Positions 33,571 to 41,858 of a stretch of 46,877 nt of DNA are shown in pieces; within the stretch, counting starts at the first letter, position 1, and every line of letters starts with the position of its first letter. This DNA comes from a bacterium (GTDB lineage Bacteria; Planctomycetota; UBA1135; GCA-002686595). The notes beneath the pieces were generated by a model. That model searched no databases, was not told the DNA's origin, and saw only the letters and a list, made by a program, of their open reading frames with translations. The DNA is taken from NCBI GenBank assembly GCA_024226735.1, contig JAAELL010000411.1, positions 1 through 46,877 of the forward strand, given 5' to 3'. The translations under genes were made by a program, and so were the position numbers.

Positions 33571-34770
33571 TCAGCCGCCCGCTAGGAAATCGTCGCCGTT
33601 TTTCTTCCACCAGTCGCGCCAGGCCTTGACGCCCTTGGCGCGTTTGGCCTCGCTCGCCTCTGTGGGGTCGAAACGGAAGTCGTGTCCGGTGATGTGGCGC
33701 AGAGCGATCATCGCCGCCTCGCGCACGGCCGACGACGGGTCCTCGAGCGCGTCGATCAAGCTGGGCACCGCCGTACGCGCCTCGAGGTCTTCGAGCACGC
33801 GCGCGGTCGCCATGCGAACAAAGAGATCGACGTCGCCGAGCATCGGAATCAGGTACGGAATGACGTCGCGGTCACGCGTCTCGCCAAGGGCGTACACGGC
33901 GTCCAGGCGGATCCCCGCGTTGGCGTGCTGGAGATCGGCCAGGAGCGGCTGCCAAGCGGGCGTGCCGGCGGGCGGCTGTGCGCCCCCCCCCTCACCCGAC
34001 GCCCCACCGTCGACGACACCGGGCGCGGCGCCCATCGGTCGCGTCGACAAGACCCGGAGTGACTCCTCGAGCTCGATGATGCGGTCCGAGTAGAAGCGCA
34101 TGTCCTTCTCGAACGAGATGAGCTGCTCGCCGAGCAGCCGCGCGCGCTCGGCGGCGGCCGCGTCCCCCTCGTCGATCGTGGTGCGCAGCTCGGTGAAGCG
34201 CGTGGTGAAGCCATCGATGCGCTCGGTCACCGCTCCCAACTCCGCGCGCACGCCGGCGATCGTCTGCTCGACGTCCGCCTTCGTCGCTTCACGTTCGGTC
34301 TGCATGCGCGCCTCGGCTTGCTCCATGCGCGTCCCGACCGTACGGCTCATGGAGTCCTGGGCGCGCCGCAAGCCGTTGACCTCGCGCCGCAGCTCGAGCG
34401 ACGCGGTCTGCATGTCGTCGCCGATGCCGTCCATGCGGTCGACCACGAGCGCGAAGCCCGCGGCCGAGAACGCGATCGCCAGCATCCCGACCAAGACACC
34501 ACCCGCCCCCGAACGGCGGCCCGCAGGCGCGCCATGGGTCGGCGCCGTGGCGCTCGCACCGGCGACGTGGGGCGTGGCCTGACCGTGGGCCGGGGCAGAG
34601 CCGAGCGAGTCGGGTGCGAGGGAGCCTGGCTCCTCGTCCTCGCTGCCGCCCCCCATCGCTTGGTCGCAGGCAGCGCACACCACCCTGCCCTTGCGAACGA
34701 AAGCGTTGCCCGCGTCGAGATCCGACTGAGGCACCGACTCGTTGCAGAGGTCGCAAAAATGGATTTCCAT
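33571..34770 (-). CDS. Zinc-ribbon, membrane, coiled-coil and HEAT-repeat protein
   Basis: A 399-residue four-part protein of unknown function: (1) an N-terminal zinc ribbon, CDLCNESV then VVCAACDQAM (two CxxC pairs, about residues 6-36); (2) an Ala/Gly/Pro linker and one membrane helix (GGVLVGMLAIAFSAAGFALV, about 90-110); (3) a coiled coil to about residue 250 (EQAEARMQTEREATKADVEQ); (4) three HEAT repeats (NAGIRLDAVYALGETRDRDV, DLFVRMATARVLEDLEARTA, SSAVREAAMIALRHITGHDF) ending in a FRFDP...VKAWRDWWKKN tail. The same tail type ends the HEAT region of the protein at 38010. ATG 34770 has GGAGA six bases upstream. The topology puts zinc ribbon and HEAT repeats on opposite sides of a membrane, if the helix spans. 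Confidence 0.82.
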   Translation of the reverse strand: MEIHFCDLCNESVPQSDLDAGNAFVRKGRVVCAACDQAMGGGSEDEEPGSLAPDSLGSAPAHGQATPHVAGASATAPTHGAPAGRRSGAGGVLVGMLAIAFSAAGFALVVDRMDGIGDDMQTASLELRREVNGLRRAQDSMSRTVGTRMEQAEARMQTEREATKADVEQTIAGVRAELGAVTERIDGFTTRFTELRTTIDEGDAAAAERARLLGEQLISFEKDMRFYSDRIIELEESLRVLSTRPMGAAPGVVDGGASGEGGGAQPPAGTPAWQPLLADLQHANAGIRLDAVYALGETRDRDVIPYLIPMLGDVDLFVRMATARVLEDLEARTAVPSLIDALEDPSSAVREAAMIALRHITGHDFRFDPTEASEAKRAKGVKAWRDWWKKNGDDFLAGG

Positions 34771-34822
34771 TCGAGTCTCCAATGGGCGTTTCCTTCGATT
34801 GAGGGTAGCGACTGCCAGGCTC

Positions 34823-34860
34823 CCGGTGACTCTATCCCCTCAGGAAAGGCTGGTCACCGG
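34823..34860. repeat. Inverted repeat in divergent promoter region
   Basis: ccggtgac (34823-34830) and gtcaccgg (34853-34860) are exact reverse complements around 22 bases, between the divergent genes starting at 34770 (minus) and 34952 (plus). It could be a shared operator or an RNA stem; nothing further can be told from sequence. Confidence 0.45.
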
Positions 34861-34951
34861 TAGGCCCGGCCTCGTAAAAAGCCCGTTCGGTCCGACGAGC
34901 CGATTTCGGACTCAGGCCTCGCAGTCGGGTTCCTGTAAGCTGAGTTTCGAT

Positions 34952-35368
34952 ATGAATCGAGAGCCTCTCGAGATTTCGGCCCAGCTCCAGGGCCGCATCC
35001 ACGATCTCGGCCTGGAGTTCCTGGCCGACTTCCTGGAGGTGGAGACGCGCCGGCACCCGCGCAATCTCGATGCACTCGTCGAGCTCGGACACGTCTACAC
35101 GCGGTTGAAACGCTTCGGCGACGGCCTGCGGATCGATGAGCAGCTCGTGCGCATCGCGCCGCAGAATCCCACGGTGCACTACAACCTCGCCTGCTCCCGC
35201 GCCCTCCTGGGCAGCATCGACGCCGCCTTCGACGCCCTCGAGCGCGCGATCGAGCTGGGCTACGACGACGCCGAGTACATGCGCCGCGACGACGACCTCG
35301 CACGGCTACGGGACGTGGGGCATTTCCACGACCTGGTGGCCCGCATCGAAGCACGGACCGGCGCCTGA
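34952..35368 (+). CDS. Small TPR protein
   Basis: A 138-residue soluble TPR protein. Helix pairs are visible at NLDALVELGHVYTRLKRFGD/GLRIDEQLVRIAP and at NPTVHYNLACSRALLGSIDA/AFDALERAIELGY, followed by DDAEYMRRDDDLARLRD, the usual ending of planctomycete TPR proteins of this size. It has no signal peptide. Likely a protein-protein adaptor with unknown partner. ATG 34952 is chosen because MNREPLEISAQLQGRIHDLG follows with coding character; the upstream open frame to 34742 lies in the divergent promoter region. It stands divergent from the zinc-ribbon/HEAT gene. Confidence 0.82.
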   Translation: MNREPLEISAQLQGRIHDLGLEFLADFLEVETRRHPRNLDALVELGHVYTRLKRFGDGLRIDEQLVRIAPQNPTVHYNLACSRALLGSIDAAFDALERAIELGYDDAEYMRRDDDLARLRDVGHFHDLVARIEARTGA

Positions 35369-35378
35369 GGCGGGGCGG

Positions 35379-35834
35379 TCAGCGCTCCAGCAAGGCCAGC
35401 CGTCGCAGCGCGCGTCGAAGAGACGCACGTAGTTCGACTTCCCTCCGGCGCGCACGGCGCGCACGAGCGCGCGCCGGTCGGCGTCGGACCAACCGCCGCG
35501 GCCGGGCAATGCGAGGACCACGGGCGCCCAGCGCTTCCGCACCTGCCGCTCCTCGCACGACCATGCGCCCATTCGACGAACGCCGAGCGCCGCCTGGGCC
35601 TCGCTCGATGACCGGCGCGTCGGCGTGGATGAACGCGTACAGGTCGCGCTTGCGAGTCATCATCGCCTCGCGCGCGAGCCGGACCAGGCGCTCGCCGTCG
35701 GTGGCGGAGACGCGTCGCTCGCCGACCGGATCTTGAAGGAACGCACGCTCGTCCGGACGCCCGCCGCGTGCGATCGGCTCCGAGACGGAGAGATGTGTCT
35801 CCTCCAACACGAGCTCCTCGTGGTCGGACAACAT
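35379..35834 (-). pseudogene. Frameshifted gene of unknown function
   Basis: ATG 35834 (AGAAGG eight bases upstream) opens MLSDHEELVLEETHLSVSEP and continues sensibly to LYAFIHADAPVIERG. Near 35590-35610 the sense shifts to a second frame: AQAALGVRRMGAWSCEERQV, KRWAPVVLALPGRGGWSDAD, SNYVRLFDARCDGWPCW. Read straight through, frame one instead gives an Arg/Ala tail ending at 35379. No family recognised. One frameshift would repair it. It lies between convergent TPR and downstream secreted-protein genes, in a slot with no other coding claim. Confidence 0.55.
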
Positions 35835-35923
35835 CTGTACGCCCTTCTCCGCAAGGCACCTACCGCGAATTGCGCTGGGCGCGAGCGGGACGATCCGCAG
35901 GAAACAGCCGTTCGCGGGCGCGG

Positions 35924-37747
35924 TCAGCGCGCCAGGTCGAGCACCTCCACACTGCCCGCCGTCGCGAGCACGGCGCGGTCGCCCACCGCGGCGACCGCCA
36001 GGGGCCCGGTCGCGGGCGCGGAGAGCACAAACGAGCCGGTCACCTGGCCCGAGGCCATGTCGATCACGTCCGCCCCCGCGCTCGTGCGCACGACGGCACC
36101 GCGGCAGCCGAAGCTTGGCGAGAGCCCACCGAACGCGGCGATGTCGACCGAGCTCGCGCCCAGCGGCATCGTCGAGACGAGCACGGGCGGGCCGGTGGTT
36201 GGCACCTCGAAGAGCTGGGCGCTCGAACCGGCCGCGACGAGTACCCGATTGAGCTGCACGCAGACGACGCCCTGGCCATTGGTGGATTCGGTGCTCGCGA
36301 AGCGCCCGATTCGCTCCGCCGTCACGAGGTCGTAGAAGGTCGTCGCGTCCGAAGCCGCGGGGCCGGTGCGCACGACCGCCGTACCGAACGGCGCCACGAC
36401 GTCCTGGGCGTCGGCGGTGAGCGCGTAGGTCGCGAGCCGATCCGGAAGGCCGTTCGTCTCGATCACCTGCACGGCGTCGGGCCCCGCGGCTCCCGTGACG
36501 ATCGCCCGCGTGCCCTCGACCACGACCGCACGCGCGCCACTCGCCGCGCTCGCCGCGGCGAAGAAGCGCGTCGGGAAAGGGGAGACGCCGACGACGGCCG
36601 AGACCGCATCGTTCCCGGACCCACTGGCGCGCACGACGTAGCGCAGTCCGGCGCCATCGACGTCGTACGGCGCCGAAGAGAGCAGGTACCAGCCGGACAG
36701 GGCCCAGGACCCCAGGTGCCCGCGGTAGATCTGAACGAAGTTCGGACCGCTGCCGGTGACGACCGCGCTGGCACCGTCGATCGCGACGGCGCGCACACCG
36801 CTCGGAGCGCTCGTGCTGGCCGTGGTCGACGTTCGCACGCCACTCGAAGCGTCGTAGAACGTGACGGCATCGGGCCCGGCGCCGGCGCGCACGACGACGT
36901 TGTTGCCATCGATGGCGATGTCGTAGGCGTCACTGGTCAACGCGTGCGAGGCGATGCGGCTCGGCGCTCCCTCCAGCTCGAAGATCTGCACCGCGTCCGG
37001 CCCCGCATCACCCGCGATCACGGCGCGCGAAGGCGTGGTCACGATCGTGCGCATCCCCGAGGCTCCGCTCGAGGCGTCGAAGGCGCTCACGAGCGACCCC
37101 GTGCGTGCATCGATGAACTGGATCGCGTCCGGCCCGGATCGATTCGAGCGCGTGATGATCCGGGCGCCGTTGCGCAAGACGGCCACGGCGTACGCTTCGC
37201 CCGCAACCGGGACGCTGGCGAGCGCTTGCGGATTGGAGGGACAGCCGCCGCCCGCGTTGAACTCGATGCCGACGGCGTTGGTGAAGTTGCTGCCCCCGAG
37301 GTCTCGATGCCAGGCCTGCCAGTACCATATCTCGCCCGCCACGATCGCCTCACCCGGCGCGGGGAAGGTCGGGACGGGAATGCTGCCGACGTCGAGGGTG
37401 AGCGTCGGTCCGACTCCGATCTGGCCGGGCTCCGCGTAGCGCCCCTGCAAACCCAGGACACACACGTTTCCGACCGAGCCCGGCGGCAGCGGGATGAAGC
37501 CCAGGGTGCGCGAGCCGACGAAGTAGCCGAACTGCCCGGGCGGAATGTTGCTGGCGATCAGGGTCACGTCCTGATCTCCGATGTCCTCGCTGCCGGTCGC
37601 CGCGATCGCGCCAGAGGCCCCGGTCGAGTTCGGGTTGCCGGGGTCGCACAGGCTCGGAGTAAAACCGATCGGACCTTGGGCGGTGGCCGGGGCGGTGATC
37701 ATCGCGAGCAGAACGAGGAGGCGACGGAGCATGCGGAAGTGGGTCAT
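35924..37747 (-). CDS. Large secreted protein: WYWQAWHRD domain plus beta-propeller-like repeats
   Basis: A 607-residue exported protein. A signal peptide (RRLLVLLAMITAPATAQG) is followed by the recurring secreted domain (about 30-170: LCDPGNPNSTGASGAIAATG, GQFGYFVGSRTLGF, NVCVLGLQGRY, WYWQAWHRDLGG). Here it stands at the N-terminus, not the C-terminus. Residues 180-600 form about eight to ten repeats of roughly 42 residues with the pattern AVxxxGxxAVVxxxAGPDAVxxF/Y (GDAGPDAVQIFELEG, RAGAGPDAVTFYDASSG, TGAAGPDAVQVIETNG), suggesting a seven- or eight-bladed propeller related to LVIVD-type repeats. No catalytic motif is seen. Probably a surface or S-layer-associated binding protein. The start at 37747 has no clear SD; ATG 37732 is an alternative. 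Confidence 0.82.
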   Translation of the reverse strand: MTHFRMLRRLLVLLAMITAPATAQGPIGFTPSLCDPGNPNSTGASGAIAATGSEDIGDQDVTLIASNIPPGQFGYFVGSRTLGFIPLPPGSVGNVCVLGLQGRYAEPGQIGVGPTLTLDVGSIPVPTFPAPGEAIVAGEIWYWQAWHRDLGGSNFTNAVGIEFNAGGGCPSNPQALASVPVAGEAYAVAVLRNGARIITRSNRSGPDAIQFIDARTGSLVSAFDASSGASGMRTIVTTPSRAVIAGDAGPDAVQIFELEGAPSRIASHALTSDAYDIAIDGNNVVVRAGAGPDAVTFYDASSGVRTSTTASTSAPSGVRAVAIDGASAVVTGSGPNFVQIYRGHLGSWALSGWYLLSSAPYDVDGAGLRYVVRASGSGNDAVSAVVGVSPFPTRFFAAASAASGARAVVVEGTRAIVTGAAGPDAVQVIETNGLPDRLATYALTADAQDVVAPFGTAVVRTGPAASDATTFYDLVTAERIGRFASTESTNGQGVVCVQLNRVLVAAGSSAQLFEVPTTGPPVLVSTMPLGASSVDIAAFGGLSPSFGCRGAVVRTSAGADVIDMASGQVTGSFVLSAPATGPLAVAAVGDRAVLATAGSVEVLDLAR

Positions 37748-37949
37748 CTGTCTCGTCTTTCAGGCAGGCCACATCGCCCCCTGGGGGCGGCTGCGGCGAG
37801 GGACGGGTTCCCCGCGCGAGCACGAGGCCTTCCACGGCGATCCGTGCATACGGTCCGAAGAACCCGACCTTGCATCGATCGCCCGCAATTCGGGGCCGCG
37901 CTCACCGCCACTCGTCTGGAGTTTCGCCGCAAGGTCGGAGGAAATGGAG

Positions 37950-37982
37950 GAGCCGCGGCGACCCAATGGATCGCCGCGGCTC
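37950..37982 (-). terminator. Hairpin downstream of the tandem-repeat lipoprotein gene
   Basis: Perfect 12-bp arms gagccgcggcga/tcgccgcggctc (37950-37961, 37971-37982) with a 9-nt loop, 27 bases beyond the minus-strand stop at 38010. On the minus strand it is followed by ctccatttcctcc, without a U-tract. The rest of 37748-38009 holds only a smaller hairpin (37770-37784, cgccccctgggggcg) and the leader of the propeller gene. Confidence 0.65.
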
Positions 37983-38009
37983 ACGCGCTGCCGGGGAATA
38001 CGGTGGTTG

Positions 38010-39122
38010 CTACTGGGGATCGACGGACGGAGTTGCCTCGTCCATGTGCTCGACCTCGTCGACGTCCTGCACGTCGTCGCCGTCCGACGTCTCGTCGACA
38101 TTCTGCATCTCGTCGCTGTCCGGCGTCTCGTCGACATTCTGCATCTCGTCGCTGTCCGGCGTCTCGTCGACGTTCTGCATCTCGTCGCTGTCCGGCGTCT
38201 CGTCGACGTTCTGCATCTCGTCGCTGTCCGGCGTCTCGTCGACGTTCTGCATCTCGTCGCTGTCCGGCGTCTCGTCGACGTTCTGCATCTCGTCGCTGTC
38301 CGACGCCTCGTCGACGTTCTGCATCTCGTCGCCCTGCCAGGACTCGTCGGCGTTCTGGATCTCTTCGGTCTGCTGCGGGTCATCGACCTCTTGAACGGTG
38401 ACCTGCACGTCCTGGGGCATGACCGGCTGGGATTGCTTCGCCTCGCTCGAGACGTGACCGGAGAGCATCGGATCCTGCGCCCGCGCCGCGGCCCACGCAC
38501 GCCACTGGGCGACGGCCTCGGCACGCTGTGCCTCTTCGGCGCTAGCGTCGAAGCCGAAATCCTGGCGCGTCGCGCGCTGCAGCGAGCGCGCACAGATGGC
38601 GCGCGTCATCGCGCGCGGGTCCTCGAGGCCGTCGACCAACACGCCGACGCTGTCCCAATCGCCGAGCTGCATGTGGGCGCGGGACCGCTCGAGGCGCAGG
38701 TCGACGTTCTCCTCCGACGGCCACGGAATCGTGCGCAGGTGGTCGACGAGACGCGAGTCGCGCGTCGCGCCGAGGGCGGCCAGGGCGGTTCCAGCGACCT
38801 TCGGGCGCGGATCGGCGACGAGCGCGAGCAAGTCGTCGTACGCAGGCTCACCGACGTCGCGGAACCACTCGATCGTCCGGATCCGCTCTTCGAGCGTCTG
38901 CAGCCAGGGAATCTGAGCCAGTTGAATCTCGATCTGGCGCGCGAGCGGCGGGGACGGCTCGAGCCAGTCGGCTTCCGGCGGGCTTTCGACGGACACGGAC
39001 TCGGAGCTCGCCGGCTGGGCGGGCTCGGAGGAACGCGTCCCGCCACAGGCGGCACACACGAGAGCCAGGCTGCAGAGCAGGGCTTGGACGAGCGTTCGTT
39101 CGGCGCGGATGCGGTGGGTCAT
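38010..39122 (-). CDS. Lipoprotein-like HEAT protein with acidic 12-residue tandem repeats
   Basis: A 370-residue exported protein. The N-terminus LVQALLCSLALVCAACGG looks like a lipoprotein signal. Residues 60-215 are HEAT-like helical repeats (EPAYDDLLALVADPRPKVAG, TALAALGATRDSRLVDHLRT, MTRAICARSLQRATRQDFGF), ending in AQWRAWAAARAQ, parallel to the C-terminus of the protein at 33571. The last 120 residues are a low-complexity acidic tail built of the 12-residue unit EMQNVDETPDSD in five exact copies plus flanking variants, with no cysteine and about a 40% Asp/Glu content. Such a tail could bind calcium or basic partners or act as a spacer at the cell surface. The chosen ATG at 39122 starts MTHRIRAERTLVQALL; the much longer open frame upstream is antisense to the VWA gene. 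Confidence 0.8.
   Translation of the reverse strand: MTHRIRAERTLVQALLCSLALVCAACGGTRSSEPAQPASSESVSVESPPEADWLEPSPPLARQIEIQLAQIPWLQTLEERIRTIEWFRDVGEPAYDDLLALVADPRPKVAGTALAALGATRDSRLVDHLRTIPWPSEENVDLRLERSRAHMQLGDWDSVGVLVDGLEDPRAMTRAICARSLQRATRQDFGFDASAEEAQRAEAVAQWRAWAAARAQDPMLSGHVSSEAKQSQPVMPQDVQVTVQEVDDPQQTEEIQNADESWQGDEMQNVDEASDSDEMQNVDETPDSDEMQNVDETPDSDEMQNVDETPDSDEMQNVDETPDSDEMQNVDETPDSDEMQNVDETSDGDDVQDVDEVEHMDEATPSVDPQ
38055..38378. repeat. 36-bp in-frame tandem repeat, nine units
   Basis: Units of exactly 36 bp start at 38055, 38091, 38127, 38163, 38199, 38235, 38271, 38307 and 38343. The protein unit [EMQNVDETPDSD] occurs five times without change; the DNA of those five differs only by an a/g in the first two copies (gacattc versus gacgttc). 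Outer units are progressively diverged, the pattern expected of recent expansion in the middle by unequal crossing-over or slippage. Confidence 0.95.
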
Positions 39123-39190
39123 TTCGAGATTCGGTCGCCTCGACCTTCGGGAACGGAGGGGATCGGGGCCGCCTAACGCGGTCCCCGTGC

Positions 39191-41836
39191 CTACTGTCGG
39201 CTCGATGTCTCGATTTCTTGACTCTTGCCGGCGCGGCCGAGTCCCGAACATGACAACAGCAGCAGCCCCAACCCCAGGAACCAGGGCGCGCGAGGGTCCG
39301 GATCGCCCGTGTTTTCGGGCTCCGACGCCGCCCGCACCGGCGCCACCGGAGTGCGATCGACGCACACGATCTCCGCGTCGAGTTCCGTGGGAGGACCGGT
39401 GCGATAGGTCAGCCGCGCGAGCTCCTCGGCCGCGCTCCCCCACAACTCGACCTCGAGCCCGACCCCCGCGGGAAACCGGTCGAGCCATTCGGGACGCACC
39501 GCCGCCCGCGAGTCGCGGGGATCCGCGCCGGTCCCCCCCATCCCGATCCGCATCGGGATCGTTCCGAGCGCGAGGCCGCGCTCGAGCTGGCCGAGCGCAC
39601 CCCGTTCGCGCGGTGGATAGAGCGTCGCCTCGACCTCGGCCGGCCACCCGGGGGGCACGCCACGCAACACGAGGTGCTCGCCCTCGCGCACGAGGCGCGC
39701 CGCGCCGCTCCCGCGTGCGGCCCCGCGGCCGAGCGTGCGCAGCAGCGGATCGAACAGTGCCGGGTCGTCCAACAGAAAGGGCGCCCACCCCGGCCGCGGC
39801 GCGCTCGCGATCGCCGCGACGAGACCGGAACCGACGCGCTGCACGGCGAGGACGGGCGACCCGTCGGCGCGCGCCCACACGACGTCGGCCCCTGGCACAG
39901 GGACGGACCGGACGAGGGCCGGCAGCGCGCCAAGGTCGCCCGTCTCGCGCCCCACGGCGTGCGCCGCGCTCACGTCGCGCGCGACGCTCCCTGGCGGGAG
40001 CGACGACGAAGCGAGCAAGCGCGCGCGCGCGGCCGGGTCGCGGTCGACACGGTCGGCGTGCACCTCCTGGTGCAGGAGCTCGGCGAGACCGGACAGATCT
40101 CCGGCATCGACCAGCACCTCTCCCTCGAGCAGGAGCGCACCGAGCACTGCGCGGTTCGGGCGTTCGCCCATGGCGAGCATGCGCAGGTCCGTCGCCGCCG
40201 CGACGAGCTGCTCGCGCACCGCCCGGTAGCCGATTCCCGGCGTCCGCGAATGGCCGTCGGTCAGGAGCAAGCACAGACCCGGCACGTCGGTCGCCAAGCG
40301 CTCCTCCGCCAGGCGGCCGAGCGAGTAGGCGATGTCGGTGCCCCCGCCCGGTACCTTCGCCTCGAGCAGCGGCACGAGCGCTGCGCGGCGCTCGCCGACG
40401 GTCATGCCGCGCGAGGAGAACTCCGACGGGCCGAGGGTCTGGGTGAAGAAACGCAGCTCGATGCGGTCGTTCGGACGTGCCGCGGGGACGAGCTCGAACA
40501 AGGCGCGACGCACGCGCTCGAACGGCTCGCCGGCCATGCTGCCCGAGCCGTCGACGAGCAGCACGACGTCTCGCGGTTCGTCATCCGCCGGCGGCGGCAC
40601 GAGTGGCAGCAGTGCGGAGGCACTCCCCGGCGACGCCGAGTCGAGCGACGTCCCGTCGTCCCGCTGCCACCCGATCAGGAAACGCCAGCCCGCCGTGGCG
40701 AGCCATCCCCCACCGCGGCGCACGAACGCCGCGAGCAGCCCACCCGGCAAGTCCACGGGCGAGACGTCGAACGTCACGAGCGCGTCCGCCCCGGCGAGCG
40801 CCGTGGCAACGTTCTCGACCTCGACCCAGTCGATCTGCACCCCGGGGAAGGGCGTCGTCCCGAGCCGCGCGCGCAGCGCCGGTCCGTCCTCGGGCGAAGC
40901 GACCGCGACGACCAAGAGCGCGTCCCCCACGTGGACCTCGGCGTGTGCGGAGTCGTTCTCGGGCACCGCGTCGATGCGCGCGCCGGATCGGGGATCGCGC
41001 AGCACGACTCGCGCGACAATCTCGTACCGGCCGTCGGCGAGAGGACCGAGGTCGACGCGTTCGCTCCAGCGCACCGGGTCGACGTTCGTGGGCTGCGCCG
41101 CGCGCGGCGCGGTCGACAGGACGCGCGTGATCGGCTCCCCCGGCCCGGTAGCGGTGACGCTCAGCTCGCAGCTCCCGCCGACCACCCCGGGGCGCAGTCC
41201 GAGCTCGACCGCGACGACGAGCGCGGCGCCGCTCTCGAGTCGCGAAGGCGCGAGCACGCGCACGGCGAGGGCGTCCCCGACCTCGCGTCGGGGCAGCTCG
41301 CTCCAGCTCACGTCGATTCCCGCGCGCTCGAACGAGGCCAGCCGCGGCGCCGGATCCGGTCCCGTCGCCTCGCCGTCCGACACGACCGTGAGGCGGCCCG
41401 GCCGCGGCGCGTCGTCGTAGGGCGCGCCGCTGCGCACCCGGTCGATCACGGTCAGCGCGCCGTCGAGCTCGCTGCCCCGGTCCCGCGCACTCTCGCCTCC
41501 CGCGGCAACGATCACGAACGGACGCGGGTCGCGTCCTTCGAGTCGATCGAGCAGCTCCGAAGCGGGCGCCGGTCCGAACGCACGCGCGACGTCGGCGGCG
41601 AATGTGACGACGACGAGGTCGGCGTCGGCGCGGAGCGCGGCCCGCGCCTCCTCGCGCAGGAGGCGGGCGAAGGCGCGCGAGACGTTCGGGCGCGTGCGCA
41701 CGACGCTGGCGGAGACATCGACCGCGACGGCGTGCAGCACGCGGCCGTCCGGCAGATCCGGGGCGCGCGGCAGCGCGAGCCAGGTCGCCCACGCACACGC
41801 GAGGAGCCCGGCCCAGCCCGCGAGGCGCTGTGCCAC
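39191..41836 (-). CDS. Membrane protein with tandem VWA domains and gatase-like segment
   Basis: An 881-residue BatA/YfbK-like protein. N-terminal helix AGWAGLLACAWATWLALPRA; a first VWA-like domain opening VLHAVAVDVSASVVRTRPNV (about 35-190); an Ig-like region (about 200-300); a glutamine-amidotransferase-like fold without Cys nucleophile (ALLVVAVASPEDGPALRARL ... GGGWLATAGW); a canonical VWA with MIDAS DGSGS in VVLLVDGSGSMAGEPF and GGGTDIAYSLG; a second amidotransferase-like segment; and a C-terminal helix WFLGLGLLLLSCSGLG. Such proteins work with MoxR/DUF58 systems or in surface adhesion. I chose GTG 41836, 22 bases after mnmA ends; the 41923 start would overlap mnmA. Probably co-transcribed with mnmA by position only. 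It is not linked to the MoxR operon, which lies 6-12 kb away. Confidence 0.82.
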   Translation of the reverse strand: MAQRLAGWAGLLACAWATWLALPRAPDLPDGRVLHAVAVDVSASVVRTRPNVSRAFARLLREEARAALRADADLVVVTFAADVARAFGPAPASELLDRLEGRDPRPFVIVAAGGESARDRGSELDGALTVIDRVRSGAPYDDAPRPGRLTVVSDGEATGPDPAPRLASFERAGIDVSWSELPRREVGDALAVRVLAPSRLESGAALVVAVELGLRPGVVGGSCELSVTATGPGEPITRVLSTAPRAAQPTNVDPVRWSERVDLGPLADGRYEIVARVVLRDPRSGARIDAVPENDSAHAEVHVGDALLVVAVASPEDGPALRARLGTTPFPGVQIDWVEVENVATALAGADALVTFDVSPVDLPGGLLAAFVRRGGGWLATAGWRFLIGWQRDDGTSLDSASPGSASALLPLVPPPADDEPRDVVLLVDGSGSMAGEPFERVRRALFELVPAARPNDRIELRFFTQTLGPSEFSSRGMTVGERRAALVPLLEAKVPGGGTDIAYSLGRLAEERLATDVPGLCLLLTDGHSRTPGIGYRAVREQLVAAATDLRMLAMGERPNRAVLGALLLEGEVLVDAGDLSGLAELLHQEVHADRVDRDPAARARLLASSSLPPGSVARDVSAAHAVGRETGDLGALPALVRSVPVPGADVVWARADGSPVLAVQRVGSGLVAAIASAPRPGWAPFLLDDPALFDPLLRTLGRGAARGSGAARLVREGEHLVLRGVPPGWPAEVEATLYPPRERGALGQLERGLALGTIPMRIGMGGTGADPRDSRAAVRPEWLDRFPAGVGLEVELWGSAAEELARLTYRTGPPTELDAEIVCVDRTPVAPVRAASEPENTGDPDPRAPWFLGLGLLLLSCSGLGRAGKSQEIETSSRQ

Positions 41837-41858
41837 GTGCGCGGGCGAGCCGCGCCGA

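Noticed and set aside
38055..38378. CRISPR array
   Set aside because: Units are contiguous 36-bp copies without spacers, in frame with a protein; no cas genes nearby.
35768..38401. An 877-codon plus-strand open frame
   Set aside because: It is the shadow of the secreted propeller gene and of the 36-bp repeats, read antisense; no signal or domain seen.
37581..39176. Leu/Val repeat protein on the plus strand (RRLVDVLHLVAV units)
   Set aside because: It is the reverse complement of the acidic tandem repeat. The minus-strand reading has a lipoprotein-like start and HEAT repeats, so the plus-strand repeat protein is taken as spurious.
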